Shown piece by piece: positions 27,623-37,988 of a DNA stretch of 64,000 nucleotides. Numbering within the stretch: the stretch's first letter is position 1; each line of letters opens with the position of its first letter. The DNA is taken from NCBI GenBank assembly GCA_030654695.1, contig JAURWY010000018.1:1-64000 (forward strand), read 5' to 3'. The stretch is from Polaromonas sp. Lineage in GTDB: Bacteria; Pseudomonadota; Gammaproteobacteria; Burkholderiales; Burkholderiaceae_C. A model generated the notes under the pieces. That model searched no databases. It had not been told where the DNA came from and was given only the letters and a program-made list of their open reading frames with translations. Made by a program: the position numbers and the translations under genes.

Positions 27623-28732
27623 ATGCAACTGGCCAGCGCGCAACTCACCGACCACCTCCAACGCGGGCTGAAAAGCCTGTATGTCCTGCACGGCGACGAG
27701 CCCTTGCTGGTGCAAGAATGCGCCGATGCGCTGCGCGCCTTCGCACGTGCGCAGGGTTACACCGAACGCACGGTGCACACCGTGTTTGGCGCGCATTTTG
27801 ACTGGAGCGAAGTGCTCGCCAGCGGCGGCTCGCTGAGCTTGTTTGCCGACAAGCAGATCGTTGAAATCCGCGTCCCCAGTGGCAAGCCCGGCAAAGACGG
27901 CTCAGTCGCGCTGCAGCAAATAGCCGAGCGGGCGCAAGGCGACGACACCACCTTGACGCTGGTGCTGCTGCCCCGACTCGACAGCGCGACCGCCAAGGGT
28001 GCTTGGTTTGGTGCGTTGGAAAGTTATGGCGTCAGCATCAAGTTCGACCCGATCGACCGCCGTATGCTGCCGACCTGGATCGCTCAGCGGATGCAGCAGC
28101 ACAGCTTGCAAGTCGCACCCGGCGAGGAAGGCCAGCGCACGCTGCAGTTTTTTGCCGACCGGGTCGAAGGCAATCTATTGGCAGCGCATCAGGAAATTCA
28201 AAAACTCGCCCTGCTCTACCCGACCTTGAATCCACGCCAACCATCGGTGCTGAGTTTTGAGCAAGTCGAAAACGCCGTGCTGAATGTCGCCCGCTACGAC
28301 GTCTTCAAACTCTCTGAAGCGGTGCTCGCCGGTCAAGGCGTGCGCGTGGCGCGCATGCTCGACGGCCTGCAATCCGAAGGCGAAGCCGAGGTGCTGGTGC
28401 ACTGGGCACTGGCCGAAGACATCCGCAGCCTGAAGCGCGTCAAAGACGCCATGGCCGCCGGCCGGCCCATGCCGATGGCGCTGCGCGAAAACCGCGTCTG
28501 GGGCGCCAAAGAAAAACTCTTTGAACGGGTGCTGCCGCAAATAGACGACGCCGCACTGGCCAACCTACTGCAAGCCGCCCACAAGGTGGACGGCATCGTC
28601 AAAGGTCTCAAGCAACCTGACTGGCCGGCCGACGGCTGGCAAGCGCTGCACCGACTGGCCAGTCTGCTGTGCGCGCAATGCGCGCCGGCATCAGCGCAAC
28701 CCCGGTCTGGCTCGACGAGTGGACGGCGCTAG
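27623..28732 (+). CDS. holA: DNA polymerase III subunit delta
   Basis: The clamp-loader subunit that opens the β clamp. The 369-residue protein shows YVLHGDEPLLVQECADALR near the N-terminus, SLSLFADKQIVEIR, and the helical C-terminal region with NLLAAHQEIQKLALL. The last 15 residues (Pro, Ser, Gly and Arg) look like an unconserved tail. It follows lptE by 6 bp. Confidence 0.93.
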   Translation: MQLASAQLTDHLQRGLKSLYVLHGDEPLLVQECADALRAFARAQGYTERTVHTVFGAHFDWSEVLASGGSLSLFADKQIVEIRVPSGKPGKDGSVALQQIAERAQGDDTTLTLVLLPRLDSATAKGAWFGALESYGVSIKFDPIDRRMLPTWIAQRMQQHSLQVAPGEEGQRTLQFFADRVEGNLLAAHQEIQKLALLYPTLNPRQPSVLSFEQVENAVLNVARYDVFKLSEAVLAGQGVRVARMLDGLQSEGEAEVLVHWALAEDIRSLKRVKDAMAAGRPMPMALRENRVWGAKEKLFERVLPQIDDAALANLLQAAHKVDGIVKGLKQPDWPADGWQALHRLASLLCAQCAPASAQPRSGSTSGRR

Positions 28733-28824
28733 CCCACCGCGAGTATGGCGGGTCGAAGACTGAAAAATACAGGTCTTTGATGCACAACAAGGTGACGTCC
28801 TGCCAGCCCCGTTAAGCTTGGGTG

Positions 28825-31236
28825 ATGACTGCATCACGCCCACAAGATTTCACATCAACCCAGCCGATCAGCCAGGATGTCCTGCGCGAGAAGTACCTCA
28901 AAGCCGGTGAAACCAGCGCAGAAGACGTCTACCGGCGCGTCGCACACGCGCTGGCATCGGTCGAACCAGAAGCCCAACGTGCGCACCACGAAGCGCTGTT
29001 TTTAGCCAACCTGCATGCGGGCGCGATTGGCGCTGGCCGTATCATGAGCGCGGCCGGCACAAAAATCCAAGCGACGCTAATCAACTGCTTTGTGCAGCCA
29101 GTCGGCGACTGTATTCAAGGCCTAGATGACGAGGGTTACCCCGGCATTTACGAGGCGCTGCGCGAAGCTGCCGAAACCATGCGCCGCGGCGGCGGTGTCG
29201 GCTATGATTTTTCACGCATTCGCCCGCGTGGCGCGGATGTCAAAGGCACGGCCTCGATGGCCTCGGGTCCGTGCAGCTACATCAATGTGTTTGACCAGTC
29301 CTGCGCCACCGTAGAAAGCGCCGGCGCACGGCGCGGTGCGCAAATGGGCGTGCTGCGCATAGACCACCCGGACGTGCTGGAGTTCATCACAGCCAAACGC
29401 ACGCCCGGCCGCTGGAACAACTTCAATGTGTCGGTCGGCATGAGCGACGCCTTCATGCAAGCGCTGCTGGACGACCAGCCGTGGGAGTTGGTGCACAAAG
29501 CCGCGCCAGGCGCTGCCATCTTGGCGGACGGCGGCTTTCAGCGCCCTGACGGGCTGTGGGTTTACCGAACGTTTGCTGCGCGCGAACTCTGGGACACCGT
29601 GATGCAGTCGGCCTACGACTTTGCCGAACCCGGTATCTTGTTTCTGGAACACATCAACCAAGACAACAACCTGCGCTACTGCGAGTCCATCAGCGCCACC
29701 AACCCCTGCGGCGAGCAACCGCTGCCGCCTTACGGCTGTTGCGATTTGGGGCCCATCATCCTGACGCGTTTTGTGCGTCATCCCTTCGGTTTTGGCGGCA
29801 CAGCGGTTTTTGACTTCAAGGCGTTTGAGGCCTCTGTTGCGACACAGGTTCGTGCGCTCGACAACGTGCTTGACCTGACTTTCTGGCCGCTGCCGCAACA
29901 ACGCGAAGAGTCAGCCGCCAAGCGCCGCATCGGCGTCGGCTTCACGGGCTTGGGCAATGCGCTGACGATGCTGTGTCTGCGCTATGACAGCGCCGAGGGC
30001 CGCGCCCAAGCCGCCCTCATCGCTGAGCACATGATGACGGCGGCCTACGCGGCATCGATCGCGCTGGCACGCGAAAAAGGCGGCTTTCCGCGCTTTGACG
30101 CCGACGGCTACTTGGCCACGGGCACCTTCGCCAGCCGCCTGCCCAAGTCTCTGCAAGCAGACATTCGCAAACACGGTATTCGCAACAGCCACTTGCTGTC
30201 GATCGCACCGACCGGCACCGTCAGCTTGGCCTTCGCCGACAACGCATCGAACGGCATCGAACCGGCTTTTTCGTGGATGTACCGGCGCAAAAAACGCGAG
30301 GCCGACGGCAGCACCACCAACTACGCCGTGGAAGACCACGCTTGGCGCCTTTACCGGGAACTCGGGGGCGACGTGACAAAGTTGCCGGATTACTTTGTCT
30401 CAGCGCTGGAGATGAAGGCAGCAGACCACATCGCCATGATGCAAAGCGTGCAGCCCTTCGTCGACACCGCCATTTCCAAAACGGTCAACGTGCCGGCTGA
30501 CTACCCTTACGCGGATTTCAAAGACCTGTACCTGCAAGCGTGGCGGGCGCAACTCAAGGGCTTGGCGACTTACCGTCCCAACAGCATTTTGGGTTCGGTC
30601 ATGGAAGTCCATTCGGAACCAGAAGTGACCGCCCCCGGTCTGCCCGCAGCCGACCCGATGCGCAGCGTGATCGAGCGCCGGCCACCCGGCGCCTTGGCCG
30701 CTGTGGCTGAGAAAGTCGACTACTGGACGCAAGAAGGTCACAAGACGCTGTACCTGCTGGTCTCCTTCATGCCGCTGGCCACCACGGATGGCGGCCATGT
30801 CGAACGCGCGATTGAATTCTTCATGCCGGTCGGTCAAAGCGGCGAGTCACAGCAATGGATCACCTCCAGCATGCGGCTGTTGTCATTGGCCGCGCGCGGC
30901 GGCTTTCTGGACCGCGCCCTCAGTGACATGCGCAAGGTGGCTTGGGACCGTGGCCCCGTGCGCTTGGGCACTTACCGCAAGGCTGACGGCACGCAAGTGC
31001 CGTTATGGCACGACTCAGAAGTAGCGGCCATCGCCTACGCCGTGCAGAACATCATCAGCAGCCGGTCGACCCAGGCCGAAGTTCTCTCCGCAGCACCTGC
31101 AGACGCGGTTGCTGACGTGATGTCGCCCGCCGTCATGGCCGGCCGCAAATGCGGCGAATGCGGCGCCCATGCCGTGATTCGCAAAGACGGCTGCGAGTAC
31201 TGCACGCAATGCGGCCATTTGGGAAGCTGCGGGTAA
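28825..31236 (+). CDS. nrdJ: Adenosylcobalamin-dependent ribonucleotide reductase (class II)
   Basis: Reduces ribonucleotides with a B12-derived radical and needs no oxygen. The 803-residue protein has NCFVQPV with a redox Cys at about 88, [17 protein letters not shown], the active site [18 protein letters not shown] (Cys about 295, Glu about 297), [10 protein letters not shown], and a C-terminal Cys cluster CGECGAH...CEYCTQCG that resembles a zinc site or a redox tail. The ATG is preferred to the GTG just before it. No cobalamin riboswitch features are visible in the 90 bp upstream. It is inserted between holA and proA. Confidence 0.93.
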   Translation: MTASRPQDFTSTQPISQDVLREKYLKAGETSAEDVYRRVAHALASVEPEAQRAHHEALFLANLHAGAIGAGRIMSAAGTKIQATLINCFVQPVGDCIQGLDDEGYPGIYEALREAAETMRRGGGVGYDFSRIRPRGADVKGTASMASGPCSYINVFDQSCATVESAGARRGAQMGVLRIDHPDVLEFITAKRTPGRWNNFNVSVGMSDAFMQALLDDQPWELVHKAAPGAAILADGGFQRPDGLWVYRTFAARELWDTVMQSAYDFAEPGILFLEHINQDNNLRYCESISATNPCGEQPLPPYGCCDLGPIILTRFVRHPFGFGGTAVFDFKAFEASVATQVRALDNVLDLTFWPLPQQREESAAKRRIGVGFTGLGNALTMLCLRYDSAEGRAQAALIAEHMMTAAYAASIALAREKGGFPRFDADGYLATGTFASRLPKSLQADIRKHGIRNSHLLSIAPTGTVSLAFADNASNGIEPAFSWMYRRKKREADGSTTNYAVEDHAWRLYRELGGDVTKLPDYFVSALEMKAADHIAMMQSVQPFVDTAISKTVNVPADYPYADFKDLYLQAWRAQLKGLATYRPNSILGSVMEVHSEPEVTAPGLPAADPMRSVIERRPPGALAAVAEKVDYWTQEGHKTLYLLVSFMPLATTDGGHVERAIEFFMPVGQSGESQQWITSSMRLLSLAARGGFLDRALSDMRKVAWDRGPVRLGTYRKADGTQVPLWHDSEVAAIAYAVQNIISSRSTQAEVLSAAPADAVADVMSPAVMAGRKCGECGAHAVIRKDGCEYCTQCGHLGSCG

Positions 31237-31262
31237 GTGGACGCTTGCGGCAAAATACAGCC

Positions 31263-32576
31263 ATGATCTTGACCGCCACTCCTGAAGAACTGTCCCGCGA
31301 CGGCGACGTCGCTCGCCTGATGGACGCCCTCGGCGCCAAAGCCAAAGCCGCCTCGGCCCTGATGGCCAAAGCGCCTACCGCCTCGAAGAATCAGGCTTTG
31401 CTGACGCTGGCCGGGCTGTTGCGCGAGCAATTTGCAGCGCTGAAAACAGCCAACCAACGCGACCTTGACCACGCGGCCGCCGCCGGCTTGGACGGGCCGA
31501 TGCTGGAACGCTTAAAACTCAGCGCCGACGCCTTGGAAACCGTCGCGGTCGGCTGCGAACAACTCGCCGCCATGCCCGACGTGATCGGCGAGATCATCGG
31601 CATGAAACAGCAACCCAGCGGCATCCGCGTCGGCCAGATGCGCGTGCCCATCGGCGTCTTTGGCATGATTTACGAAAGCCGCCCGAACGTGACGATTGAA
31701 GCTGCGTCGCTGGCCATCAAGAGCGGCAACGCCTGCATTTTGCGTGGCGGCTCTGAGGCGATTGAGTCGAACAAAGCGCTGGCCGCGCTGGTGCGCCAAG
31801 CGCTGGTGCAAGCCGGTTTACCGGCCGAGGCCGTGCAGCTTGTGCCGACCATCGACCGCGATGCCGTCGGCCACCTGATCACCATGCCGCAATATGTCGA
31901 CGTCATCATTCCGCGCGGCGGCAAGGGCTTGATCGAGCGCATCAGTCGCGATGCCAAAGTGCCGGTCATCAAGCACTTGGACGGCAATTGCCACGTCTAT
32001 GTCGACGACTTTTGCGACATCGCCATGGCCGTCAACATTGCCGACAACGCCAAAACACAGAAATACAGCCCTTGCAATGCGACGGAAAGCTTGCTGGTGG
32101 CGCGCGCCGTGGCGGCTGATTTTCTTCCGAAGATCGGCGCCATCTACGCCGCCAAAGAAGTCGAGATGCGCTGCGATGCCGAAGCCCTCAGCCTGCTGAG
32201 CGCCGCCTTGCCGAAGGCCCATTTGACGCTGGCCACCGAACAAGACTGGTACGAGGAATATCTGGCGCCCGTCATCAGCATCAAAGTGGTGGCGGACGTC
32301 GATGAAGCGATCGCGCACATCAACCGCTATTCGAGCCACCACACCGACGCCATCATCACGCGAGACCATGGCCACGCCCAACGGTTTTTACGCGAGGTCG
32401 ATTCAGCAAGCGTCATGGTGAATGCGAGTACTCGCTTCGCGGATGGCTTTGAGTTTGGGCTGGGTGCCGAAATTGGCATCAGCACGGATAAATTCCATGC
32501 CCGTGGGCCGGTGGGTATCGAAGGCCTGACCTCGCTGAAATACATCGTGCTGGGCGAAGGCGAAGTGCGCGGCTAA
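31263..32576 (+). CDS. proA: Gamma-glutamyl phosphate reductase
   Basis: The second step of proline synthesis, NADPH-dependent. The 437-residue aldehyde dehydrogenase-fold protein shows [49 protein letters not shown] and the catalytic Cys in [15 protein letters not shown] longer upstream frame overlapping the nrdJ end is not part of the family, so the ATG at 31263 is used. Confidence 0.97.
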   Translation: MILTATPEELSRDGDVARLMDALGAKAKAASALMAKAPTASKNQALLTLAGLLREQFAALKTANQRDLDHAAAAGLDGPMLERLKLSADALETVAVGCEQLAAMPDVIGEIIGMKQQPSGIRVGQMRVPIGVFGMIYESRPNVTIEAASLAIKSGNACILRGGSEAIESNKALAALVRQALVQAGLPAEAVQLVPTIDRDAVGHLITMPQYVDVIIPRGGKGLIERISRDAKVPVIKHLDGNCHVYVDDFCDIAMAVNIADNAKTQKYSPCNATESLLVARAVAADFLPKIGAIYAAKEVEMRCDAEALSLLSAALPKAHLTLATEQDWYEEYLAPVISIKVVADVDEAIAHINRYSSHHTDAIITRDHGHAQRFLREVDSASVMVNASTRFADGFEFGLGAEIGISTDKFHARGPVGIEGLTSLKYIVLGEGEVRG

Positions 32577-32711
32577 TGCTCTTGGTCTGTTGACGTCACT
32601 TGCAAGCGGGCCGGATGCCCCCAAATGAACTGTGGTCTTACCCCGCCATAATGCGTCATTAAAGCTTAATCGCTTTGCACTGATAACAACAACTCATCTG
32701 AAAGTGACCGC
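32577..32711. other. Intergenic region proA-gshA
   Basis: 135 bp. It holds a CATAAT element at about 32647-32652 that could be a -10 box for gshA, with only a poor -35 (ATGAAC) 16 bp upstream. No hairpin with a T-run is visible. Confidence 0.3.
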
Positions 32712-34007
32712 ATGGTCCCGCACCTCATCACCGCCTTGAACGGCCCCATCAACGAGTTGGAGCAACGCATCCTCGACTCCACGCCGGCCATTGAACGTTG
32801 GTTTCGCCTGGAGTGGATGGAGCACACGCCGCCGCTTTACTCGTCGGTAGACATCCGCAATGCAGGTTTCAAACTCGCACCGGTAGACACCAATCTGTTC
32901 CCAGGCGGCTGGAACAACCTGACGCCCGAAATGCTGCCGCTGGCCGTGCAAGCGGCGATGGCAGCGATTGAAAAGATCTGTCCTGAAGCGAAGAATCTGC
33001 TGATCGTTCCTGAGAGCCACACGCGCAACAGTTTTTACCTGTCCAACGTGCTGCAGCTCAAGCGCATCTTCCACCAAGCCGGGCTGAACGTGCGCTTTGG
33101 CTCGCTCGACCCAGAAATCAAAGACCCGACCACGCTGGACTTGCCCACCGGCGAGACCATCACCATTGAGCCGCTGATCCGCACGGACCGGCGCTTGGGG
33201 CTGAAAGACTTTGACCCTTGCACAATCTTGCTGAACAACGATTTGTCGACCGGCATTCCAGGCATGCTGGAAGACCTGCACGAGCAATACCTGCTGCCGC
33301 CGCTGCACGCCGGCTGGTCGGTGCGCCGCAAGTCGCGCCACTTCCAAGCGTATGAAGAAGTCGCCAAACGCTTTGGTAAATTGCTCGGCATGGACCCGTG
33401 GTTGATCAACCCGATGTACGCAAAATGCGGTGAAGTCAACTTCGACGAAGACTTGGGGATGGATTGCCTGCGCACCAACGTCGACGCGCTGCTGACCAAG
33501 ATCAAGCGCAAATACAAAGAATACGGCATCAACGAGAAGCCGTTTGTCGTCGTCAAGGCCGACAACGGCACTTATGGCATGGGCATCATGACGGTGCGTG
33601 ACGTCAAAGACCTCGACGCATTGAGCAGCAAGAGCAAAACCAAAATGAGCGTGACCAAAGACGGCCAAGCGCTTTCCGAAGTCATCATCCAGGAGGGTGT
33701 GCTGACCAACGAGCGCGTCAACGACGCTGTAGCCGAACCGGTGGTTTACATGATGGACCGCTATGTGGTTGGCGGTTTTTACCGCGTTCATGCCGAGCGC
33801 GGCGTTGACGAAAACCTGAATGCCCCAGGCGCCAGCTTTGTACCACTGGCCTTTGCCGACAGCGGCCGTTTGCCACAACCGGGTCAAAAACCCGGTTCCA
33901 GCAGCCCGAATCGCTTTTACATGTACGGCGTGATCGGCCGCCTGGCCATGCTGGCCGCCAGTTACGAGTTGGAAGCCACCGACCCTGACGCTGAGGTCTA
34001 CGACTGA
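32712..34007 (+). CDS. gshA: Glutamate--cysteine ligase (proteobacterial GshA type)
   Basis: The first step of glutathione synthesis. The 431-residue protein matches the GshA group of betaproteobacteria and acidithiobacilli, unrelated in sequence to E. coli GshA. Recognised parts are VDTNLFPGGWNNL, IVPESHTRNSFYL, ILLNNDLSTGIP and VVKADNGTYGMGIM, an ATP-grasp-like stretch. Its partner gshB lies 2.2 kb downstream with kup between them. Confidence 0.92.
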   Translation: MVPHLITALNGPINELEQRILDSTPAIERWFRLEWMEHTPPLYSSVDIRNAGFKLAPVDTNLFPGGWNNLTPEMLPLAVQAAMAAIEKICPEAKNLLIVPESHTRNSFYLSNVLQLKRIFHQAGLNVRFGSLDPEIKDPTTLDLPTGETITIEPLIRTDRRLGLKDFDPCTILLNNDLSTGIPGMLEDLHEQYLLPPLHAGWSVRRKSRHFQAYEEVAKRFGKLLGMDPWLINPMYAKCGEVNFDEDLGMDCLRTNVDALLTKIKRKYKEYGINEKPFVVVKADNGTYGMGIMTVRDVKDLDALSSKSKTKMSVTKDGQALSEVIIQEGVLTNERVNDAVAEPVVYMMDRYVVGGFYRVHAERGVDENLNAPGASFVPLAFADSGRLPQPGQKPGSSSPNRFYMYGVIGRLAMLAASYELEATDPDAEVYD

Positions 34008-34033
34008 AGTATGGGCGTGGCCAGTCGCCCTAG

Positions 34034-34050
34034 TTGTTGCAGTGCAACAA
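34034..34050. repeat. Perfect 7-bp hairpin after gshA
   Basis: TTGTTGC and GCAACAA flank a 3-nt loop, 27 bp after the gshA stop, and TTTTTT follows about 8 nt later. It might act as a weak terminator, but the stem is AT-rich and the T-run is displaced. Confidence 0.4.
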
Positions 34051-34192
34051 AATTCAGTTTTTTAAGCGGGCTGCGGTTTCCCCTCAGTCCAGTGGGCTCT
34101 GCCAGAGCGCAAAATAGTGCTCCCATCAGCAACCATTCCTCCTGTATAGCCAGCCCCAGAAATGGACTTGCTTAGCGCCGAGGGAATTTTTT

Positions 34193-36061
34193 GTGACAAG
34201 TTCCAAATCCTCCCTCACGGCGCTGACCTTAGGCGCCATCGGTGTCGTCTACGGCGACATCGGCACCAGCGTTCTGTATGCGGTCAAAGAAGTCTTTGGC
34301 TCAGGCCATGTCGCCTTCAGCCCAGACAACGTGTACGGCATCTTGTCGATCTTCTTCTGGACGCTGACCGTCATCGTCTCGATCAAGTACGTCTTGCTGG
34401 TGCTACGCGCCGACAACAATGGCGAAGGCGGTCTGGTGGCCATGCTGGCGTTGGCTTCGCAAGCGGTCAAAGACAAACCCGAATTGCGGCGCGTGTTGCT
34501 GATCATTGGCATCTTTGGCACCGCGCTTTTTTATGGTGATGGCGTCATCACACCGGCGATTTCAGTGCTGTCGGCGGTGGAAGGCTTGGAAATCATTTCA
34601 CCGGCCTTCAAGCAATACGTGGTGCCGGCAACGTTGATTATTTTGTTTGGCCTGTTTGCCGTCCAAAAGCGCGGCACCGCCGGTATTGGCAAATTTTTTG
34701 GCCCGATCACACTGGTTTGGTTTGCCGTGCTGGCGCTCTTGGGTATCTCGCAAATCATCACCTACCCGGCCATCCTCGCGGCCATCAGCCCGCATTACGC
34801 GGTGATGTTCATGTGGACCAACCCGGGCACCACTTTCATCATTTTGGGGGCCGTGGTGTTGTGCGTCACGGGCGCAGAGGCACTCTATGCGGACCTGGGG
34901 CACTTTGGTAAAAAACCCATACGGCTGGCTTGGTTTTCGGTCGTCATGCCGTCGCTCACGCTGAACTATTTTGGCCAGGGCGCCCTGTTGCTGAAGAACC
35001 CGGACGCTGTCAAAAATCCGTTTTACCTGATGGCCCCTGAGTGGGCTTTGCTGCCGCTGGTGTTGCTGGCCACCATGGCCACCGTGATCGCCTCGCAAGC
35101 GCTCATCACCGGTGCGTTCAGCGTCACCAAGCAAGTGATCCAGCTGGGTTATTTACCGCGCCTGAACATCCAGCACACCAGCGTGCGCGACACAGGCCAA
35201 ATCTACATGCCGATGGTCAACTGGGGCCTGTTTGTGACCATCGTGTTGGCCGTGGTGATGTTCCGGTCCTCGAGCAACTTAGCCGCAGCCTACGGCATTG
35301 CGGTCACGCTGGACATGCTGATCACCACCATCCTGACCTTTTTCGTGATTCGCCATGCTTGGAAATACCCGCTCTGGCTGTGCGTGGCCGCCACCGGTGT
35401 TTTCTTCGTGGTTGATGTGGCGTTCTTTGCATCGAATCTGATGAAGCTGTTTGCCGGCGGTTGGTTCCCGCTGGTCATTGGCGGTGCCGTCTTCACGCTC
35501 ATGATCACTTGGAAGGACGGTCGGGAACTCCTCAACAACAAGTTGCGCGCTGACGCCATGGACTTGCCGTCTTTTCTCGAGTCCGTATTTGTCAGCCCAC
35601 CGGTTCGCGTTGAAGGCACGGCGGTGTTTTTAACGGCCGAACGCGGCACCGTACCAAACGCCATGCTGCACAACCTCAAGCACAACAAAGTGCTGCACGC
35701 CAAAAATTTGTTTGTCACCGTGCAAAACCATGAGGTGCCTTGGATTGGCATGGACAAACGCCTGCAGATTGAATCCCTCGGCCACCATTGCTGGCAAGTG
35801 GTGGTTCATTACGGTTTTAAAAATGATCTCAATTTACCCAAGGCCTTGATGAACATCAACAGCCCTGGCTGGGGGCTTGATCCCATGAGCACCAGCTACT
35901 TCTTGTCGCGTGACACCGTCATTCCGACCATTGGCGGCGGCATGGCACCGTGGCGTGAAAAACTTTTTGCGCAGATGCATCACAACGCCAGTGGCGCAGC
36001 CGACTTTTTGAGGCTGCCAAGCAACTCGGTGGTGGAGCTGGGCTCAAAAATCGAGATTTGA
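34193..36061 (+). CDS. kup: KUP family potassium uptake protein
   Basis: A proton-coupled K+ symporter of the inner membrane. The 622-residue protein starts with [23 protein letters not shown], the family signature, shows [19 protein letters not shown], and has about twelve hydrophobic segments followed by a soluble C-terminal domain of about 150 residues. The start is GTG with GAGGGA 7 nt upstream. The gene splits gshA from gshB. PtsN regulates potassium transport in other bacteria, so a link to the ptsN copy here is conceivable. Confidence 0.95.
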   Translation: MTSSKSSLTALTLGAIGVVYGDIGTSVLYAVKEVFGSGHVAFSPDNVYGILSIFFWTLTVIVSIKYVLLVLRADNNGEGGLVAMLALASQAVKDKPELRRVLLIIGIFGTALFYGDGVITPAISVLSAVEGLEIISPAFKQYVVPATLIILFGLFAVQKRGTAGIGKFFGPITLVWFAVLALLGISQIITYPAILAAISPHYAVMFMWTNPGTTFIILGAVVLCVTGAEALYADLGHFGKKPIRLAWFSVVMPSLTLNYFGQGALLLKNPDAVKNPFYLMAPEWALLPLVLLATMATVIASQALITGAFSVTKQVIQLGYLPRLNIQHTSVRDTGQIYMPMVNWGLFVTIVLAVVMFRSSSNLAAAYGIAVTLDMLITTILTFFVIRHAWKYPLWLCVAATGVFFVVDVAFFASNLMKLFAGGWFPLVIGGAVFTLMITWKDGRELLNNKLRADAMDLPSFLESVFVSPPVRVEGTAVFLTAERGTVPNAMLHNLKHNKVLHAKNLFVTVQNHEVPWIGMDKRLQIESLGHHCWQVVVHYGFKNDLNLPKALMNINSPGWGLDPMSTSYFLSRDTVIPTIGGGMAPWREKLFAQMHHNASGAADFLRLPSNSVVELGSKIEI

Positions 36062-36210
36062 GGTTTGGGTTTGAGGGGTTGGGCTGACCTGCTCACCTTT
36101 TCGCAGGTGAGGCCGCACACCACTGACTCAACCGGAAACTCGGCGACCTGCGAAAATCCAAAGATGCGCTTTCGCACAGGTCTTCTTTTATTTCGAACCT
36201 CAGCCCCACT

Positions 36211-37179
36211 ATGAACATTCTTTTCGTTGCCGATCCGCTGGAGTCTTTCAAGATTTACAAAGACACCACCTTTGCCATGATGCGGGAAGCGCAGCGACGC
36301 GGCCACACCATCAGCGCCTGCGAAACCAAAGACATCATGTGGCAGCGCGGCACGCCGGTGACGGCCTTTGTGCGTGACATTCACCTTACCGGCGACGCGC
36401 AAAACTGGTTTGTCGCCAAGCAGCAGCACCCCCACGAACGGCCGCAGGCGCTGCGTGACTTTGGCTGCATCATCATGCGCAAAGACCCGCCGTTTGACAG
36501 CGAGTTTTTCTACAGCACCCACCTGCTGGAGCAAGCCGAACGCGAAGGCGCACGCGTCTTCAACAAACCGAGCGCGTTGCGCGACCATCCTGAAAAACTC
36601 GCCATCATGGCGTTTCAGCAATTCATCGGCCCGACGCTGGTGACGCGCGATGCCGAAGACATCAAACGTTTTCACGCCGAGCACCAAGACATCATCTTGA
36701 AGCCGCTCGATGGCATGGGCGGCACCGGTATTTTTCGGGTCAAGGCCGATGGCATGAATTTGGGCAGCATCATCGAGACGCTGAACAAAGACGGCGGACA
36801 AAGCGTCATGGTGCAAAAGTTCTTACCTGAGATCGTCAAGGGTGACAAACGCGTGCTGGTGATTGGCGGCAAGCCCGTGCCCTTTGCTCTGGCGCGCATT
36901 CCGCAAGGCAATGAGGTGCGCGGAAACTTGGCCGCCGGTGGTCTGGGCGTGGCGCAAGCGCTGTCAGTGCGCGACCGTGAAATCGCCGAAGCTGTCGGTC
37001 CGGTGCTGGCTGCGCGCGGCCTGTTGCTGGCAGGTATCGACGTCATCGGCGATTGCATCACCGAGATCAACGTGACCAGCCCGACCTGCTTTCAGGAAAT
37101 TTTTGACCAGACCGATTTTGATGTGGCGGCGATGTTCATCGACGCCCTCGAAGCGGCGCTGGCCGCCCCAGCGTCTTAA
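36211..37179 (+). CDS. gshB: Glutathione synthetase
   Basis: Joins γ-Glu-Cys and glycine. The 322-residue ATP-grasp protein has MRKDPPFDSEFFYSTHLLE, NKPSALRDHPEKL, ILKPLDGMGGTGIF (ATP loop), VMVQKFLPEI and DVIGDCITEINVTSPTC. Its stop codon overlaps the stop of the convergent amidotransferase gene (TTAA). No PTS genes follow it here, unlike several Burkholderiales. Confidence 0.97.
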   Translation: MNILFVADPLESFKIYKDTTFAMMREAQRRGHTISACETKDIMWQRGTPVTAFVRDIHLTGDAQNWFVAKQQHPHERPQALRDFGCIIMRKDPPFDSEFFYSTHLLEQAEREGARVFNKPSALRDHPEKLAIMAFQQFIGPTLVTRDAEDIKRFHAEHQDIILKPLDGMGGTGIFRVKADGMNLGSIIETLNKDGGQSVMVQKFLPEIVKGDKRVLVIGGKPVPFALARIPQGNEVRGNLAAGGLGVAQALSVRDREIAEAVGPVLAARGLLLAGIDVIGDCITEINVTSPTCFQEIFDQTDFDVAAMFIDALEAALAAPAS

Positions 37180-37976
37180 ACGACCAAAGCCCCATCCACA
37201 AAAACCTTTAATTCCCCGGCTGCAAACGGCAGCCAAGCTTCATTCGTGGTGAGCGGCGCCGTCACCACCACCGCCACACGATCCGTCGGTTGGGTGTGTT
37301 CGGCAAAGTCGATGCTCAGGTCTTCGTCGCTCAAGGTGGCGTGCGCGAAAGGATGCTTGCGTTCGACGTAAAACAAGTTTGTGGAGGCATGCGCCCAGAG
37401 CGCTAAGCCGTTGCTCAGCATGAAGTTGAAGGTGCCGTGGCGTGCCACTTCTTTGGCCAGTTCACGGAGCGTCAGCGTGAGTTCAGCCACGCTGGGCACA
37501 CCCGCATGGGACTTGGCGAGCTCTTGCATGATCCAACAAAAAGCGCGTTCGCTGTCGGTGTCGCCCACCGGTTTGAAACCAGCGTGCAAGCGTGGATGAA
37601 AGTCCTTCAGGTCGCCGTTGTGTGCAAACACCCAGTAGCGCCCCCACAGCTCACGCACGAAGGGGTGACAATTTTCGAGCGCAATACGGCCCTGCGTGGC
37701 CTTGCGAATGTGGGCGATGACGTTGCGGCTTTTGATCGGGTAACGGCGGATCAACTCTGCCACCGGTGACTCAGAGGCGGGCTGGTGATCTACAAAGTGG
37801 CGCAGGCCTTTGTCACCCTCAGTCCCGGCCAAACCCACCTTGTTTTGACCTTCAAAAAATGCGATACCCCAGCCATCGGTATGCAGGTCGGTGTGGCCGC
37901 CGCGCTGCGCAAAGCCGGCGAAGCTGAAGGTCACATCGGTCGGGGTATTGCAGTTCATCCCAAGCAGCTGGCACAT
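37176..37976 (-). CDS. Class II glutamine amidotransferase (YafJ-like)
   Basis: An Ntn-type glutaminase of 266 residues. The Cys nucleophile is residue 2 (MCQLLGMNCNTP) and would be exposed after Met removal. RGGHTDLHTDGWGIAF, HIRKATQG and FAHNGDL are further family motifs. There is no fused synthase domain, so the ammonia acceptor is unknown. It is the last gene of a minus-strand group with the MFS transporter (12 bp gap) and the tautomerase. Confidence 0.88.
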   Translation of the reverse strand: MCQLLGMNCNTPTDVTFSFAGFAQRGGHTDLHTDGWGIAFFEGQNKVGLAGTEGDKGLRHFVDHQPASESPVAELIRRYPIKSRNVIAHIRKATQGRIALENCHPFVRELWGRYWVFAHNGDLKDFHPRLHAGFKPVGDTDSERAFCWIMQELAKSHAGVPSVAELTLTLRELAKEVARHGTFNFMLSNGLALWAHASTNLFYVERKHPFAHATLSDEDLSIDFAEHTQPTDRVAVVVTAPLTTNEAWLPFAAGELKVFVDGALVV

Positions 37977-37988
37977 GCAAAAAGACTC

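Noticed and set aside
28733..28824. Possible cobalamin riboswitch before nrdJ
   Set aside because: Only about 90 bp are available and no B12-box-like sequence or multi-stem structure is visible.
32694..33887. 397-codon minus-strand open frame antisense to gshA
   Set aside because: Fully opposite gshA, without recognisable motifs or a ribosome site.
36062..36210. CTCACCT/AGGTGAG hairpin after kup as a terminator
   Set aside because: The 7-bp stem has no following T-run, so I could not support a terminator call.
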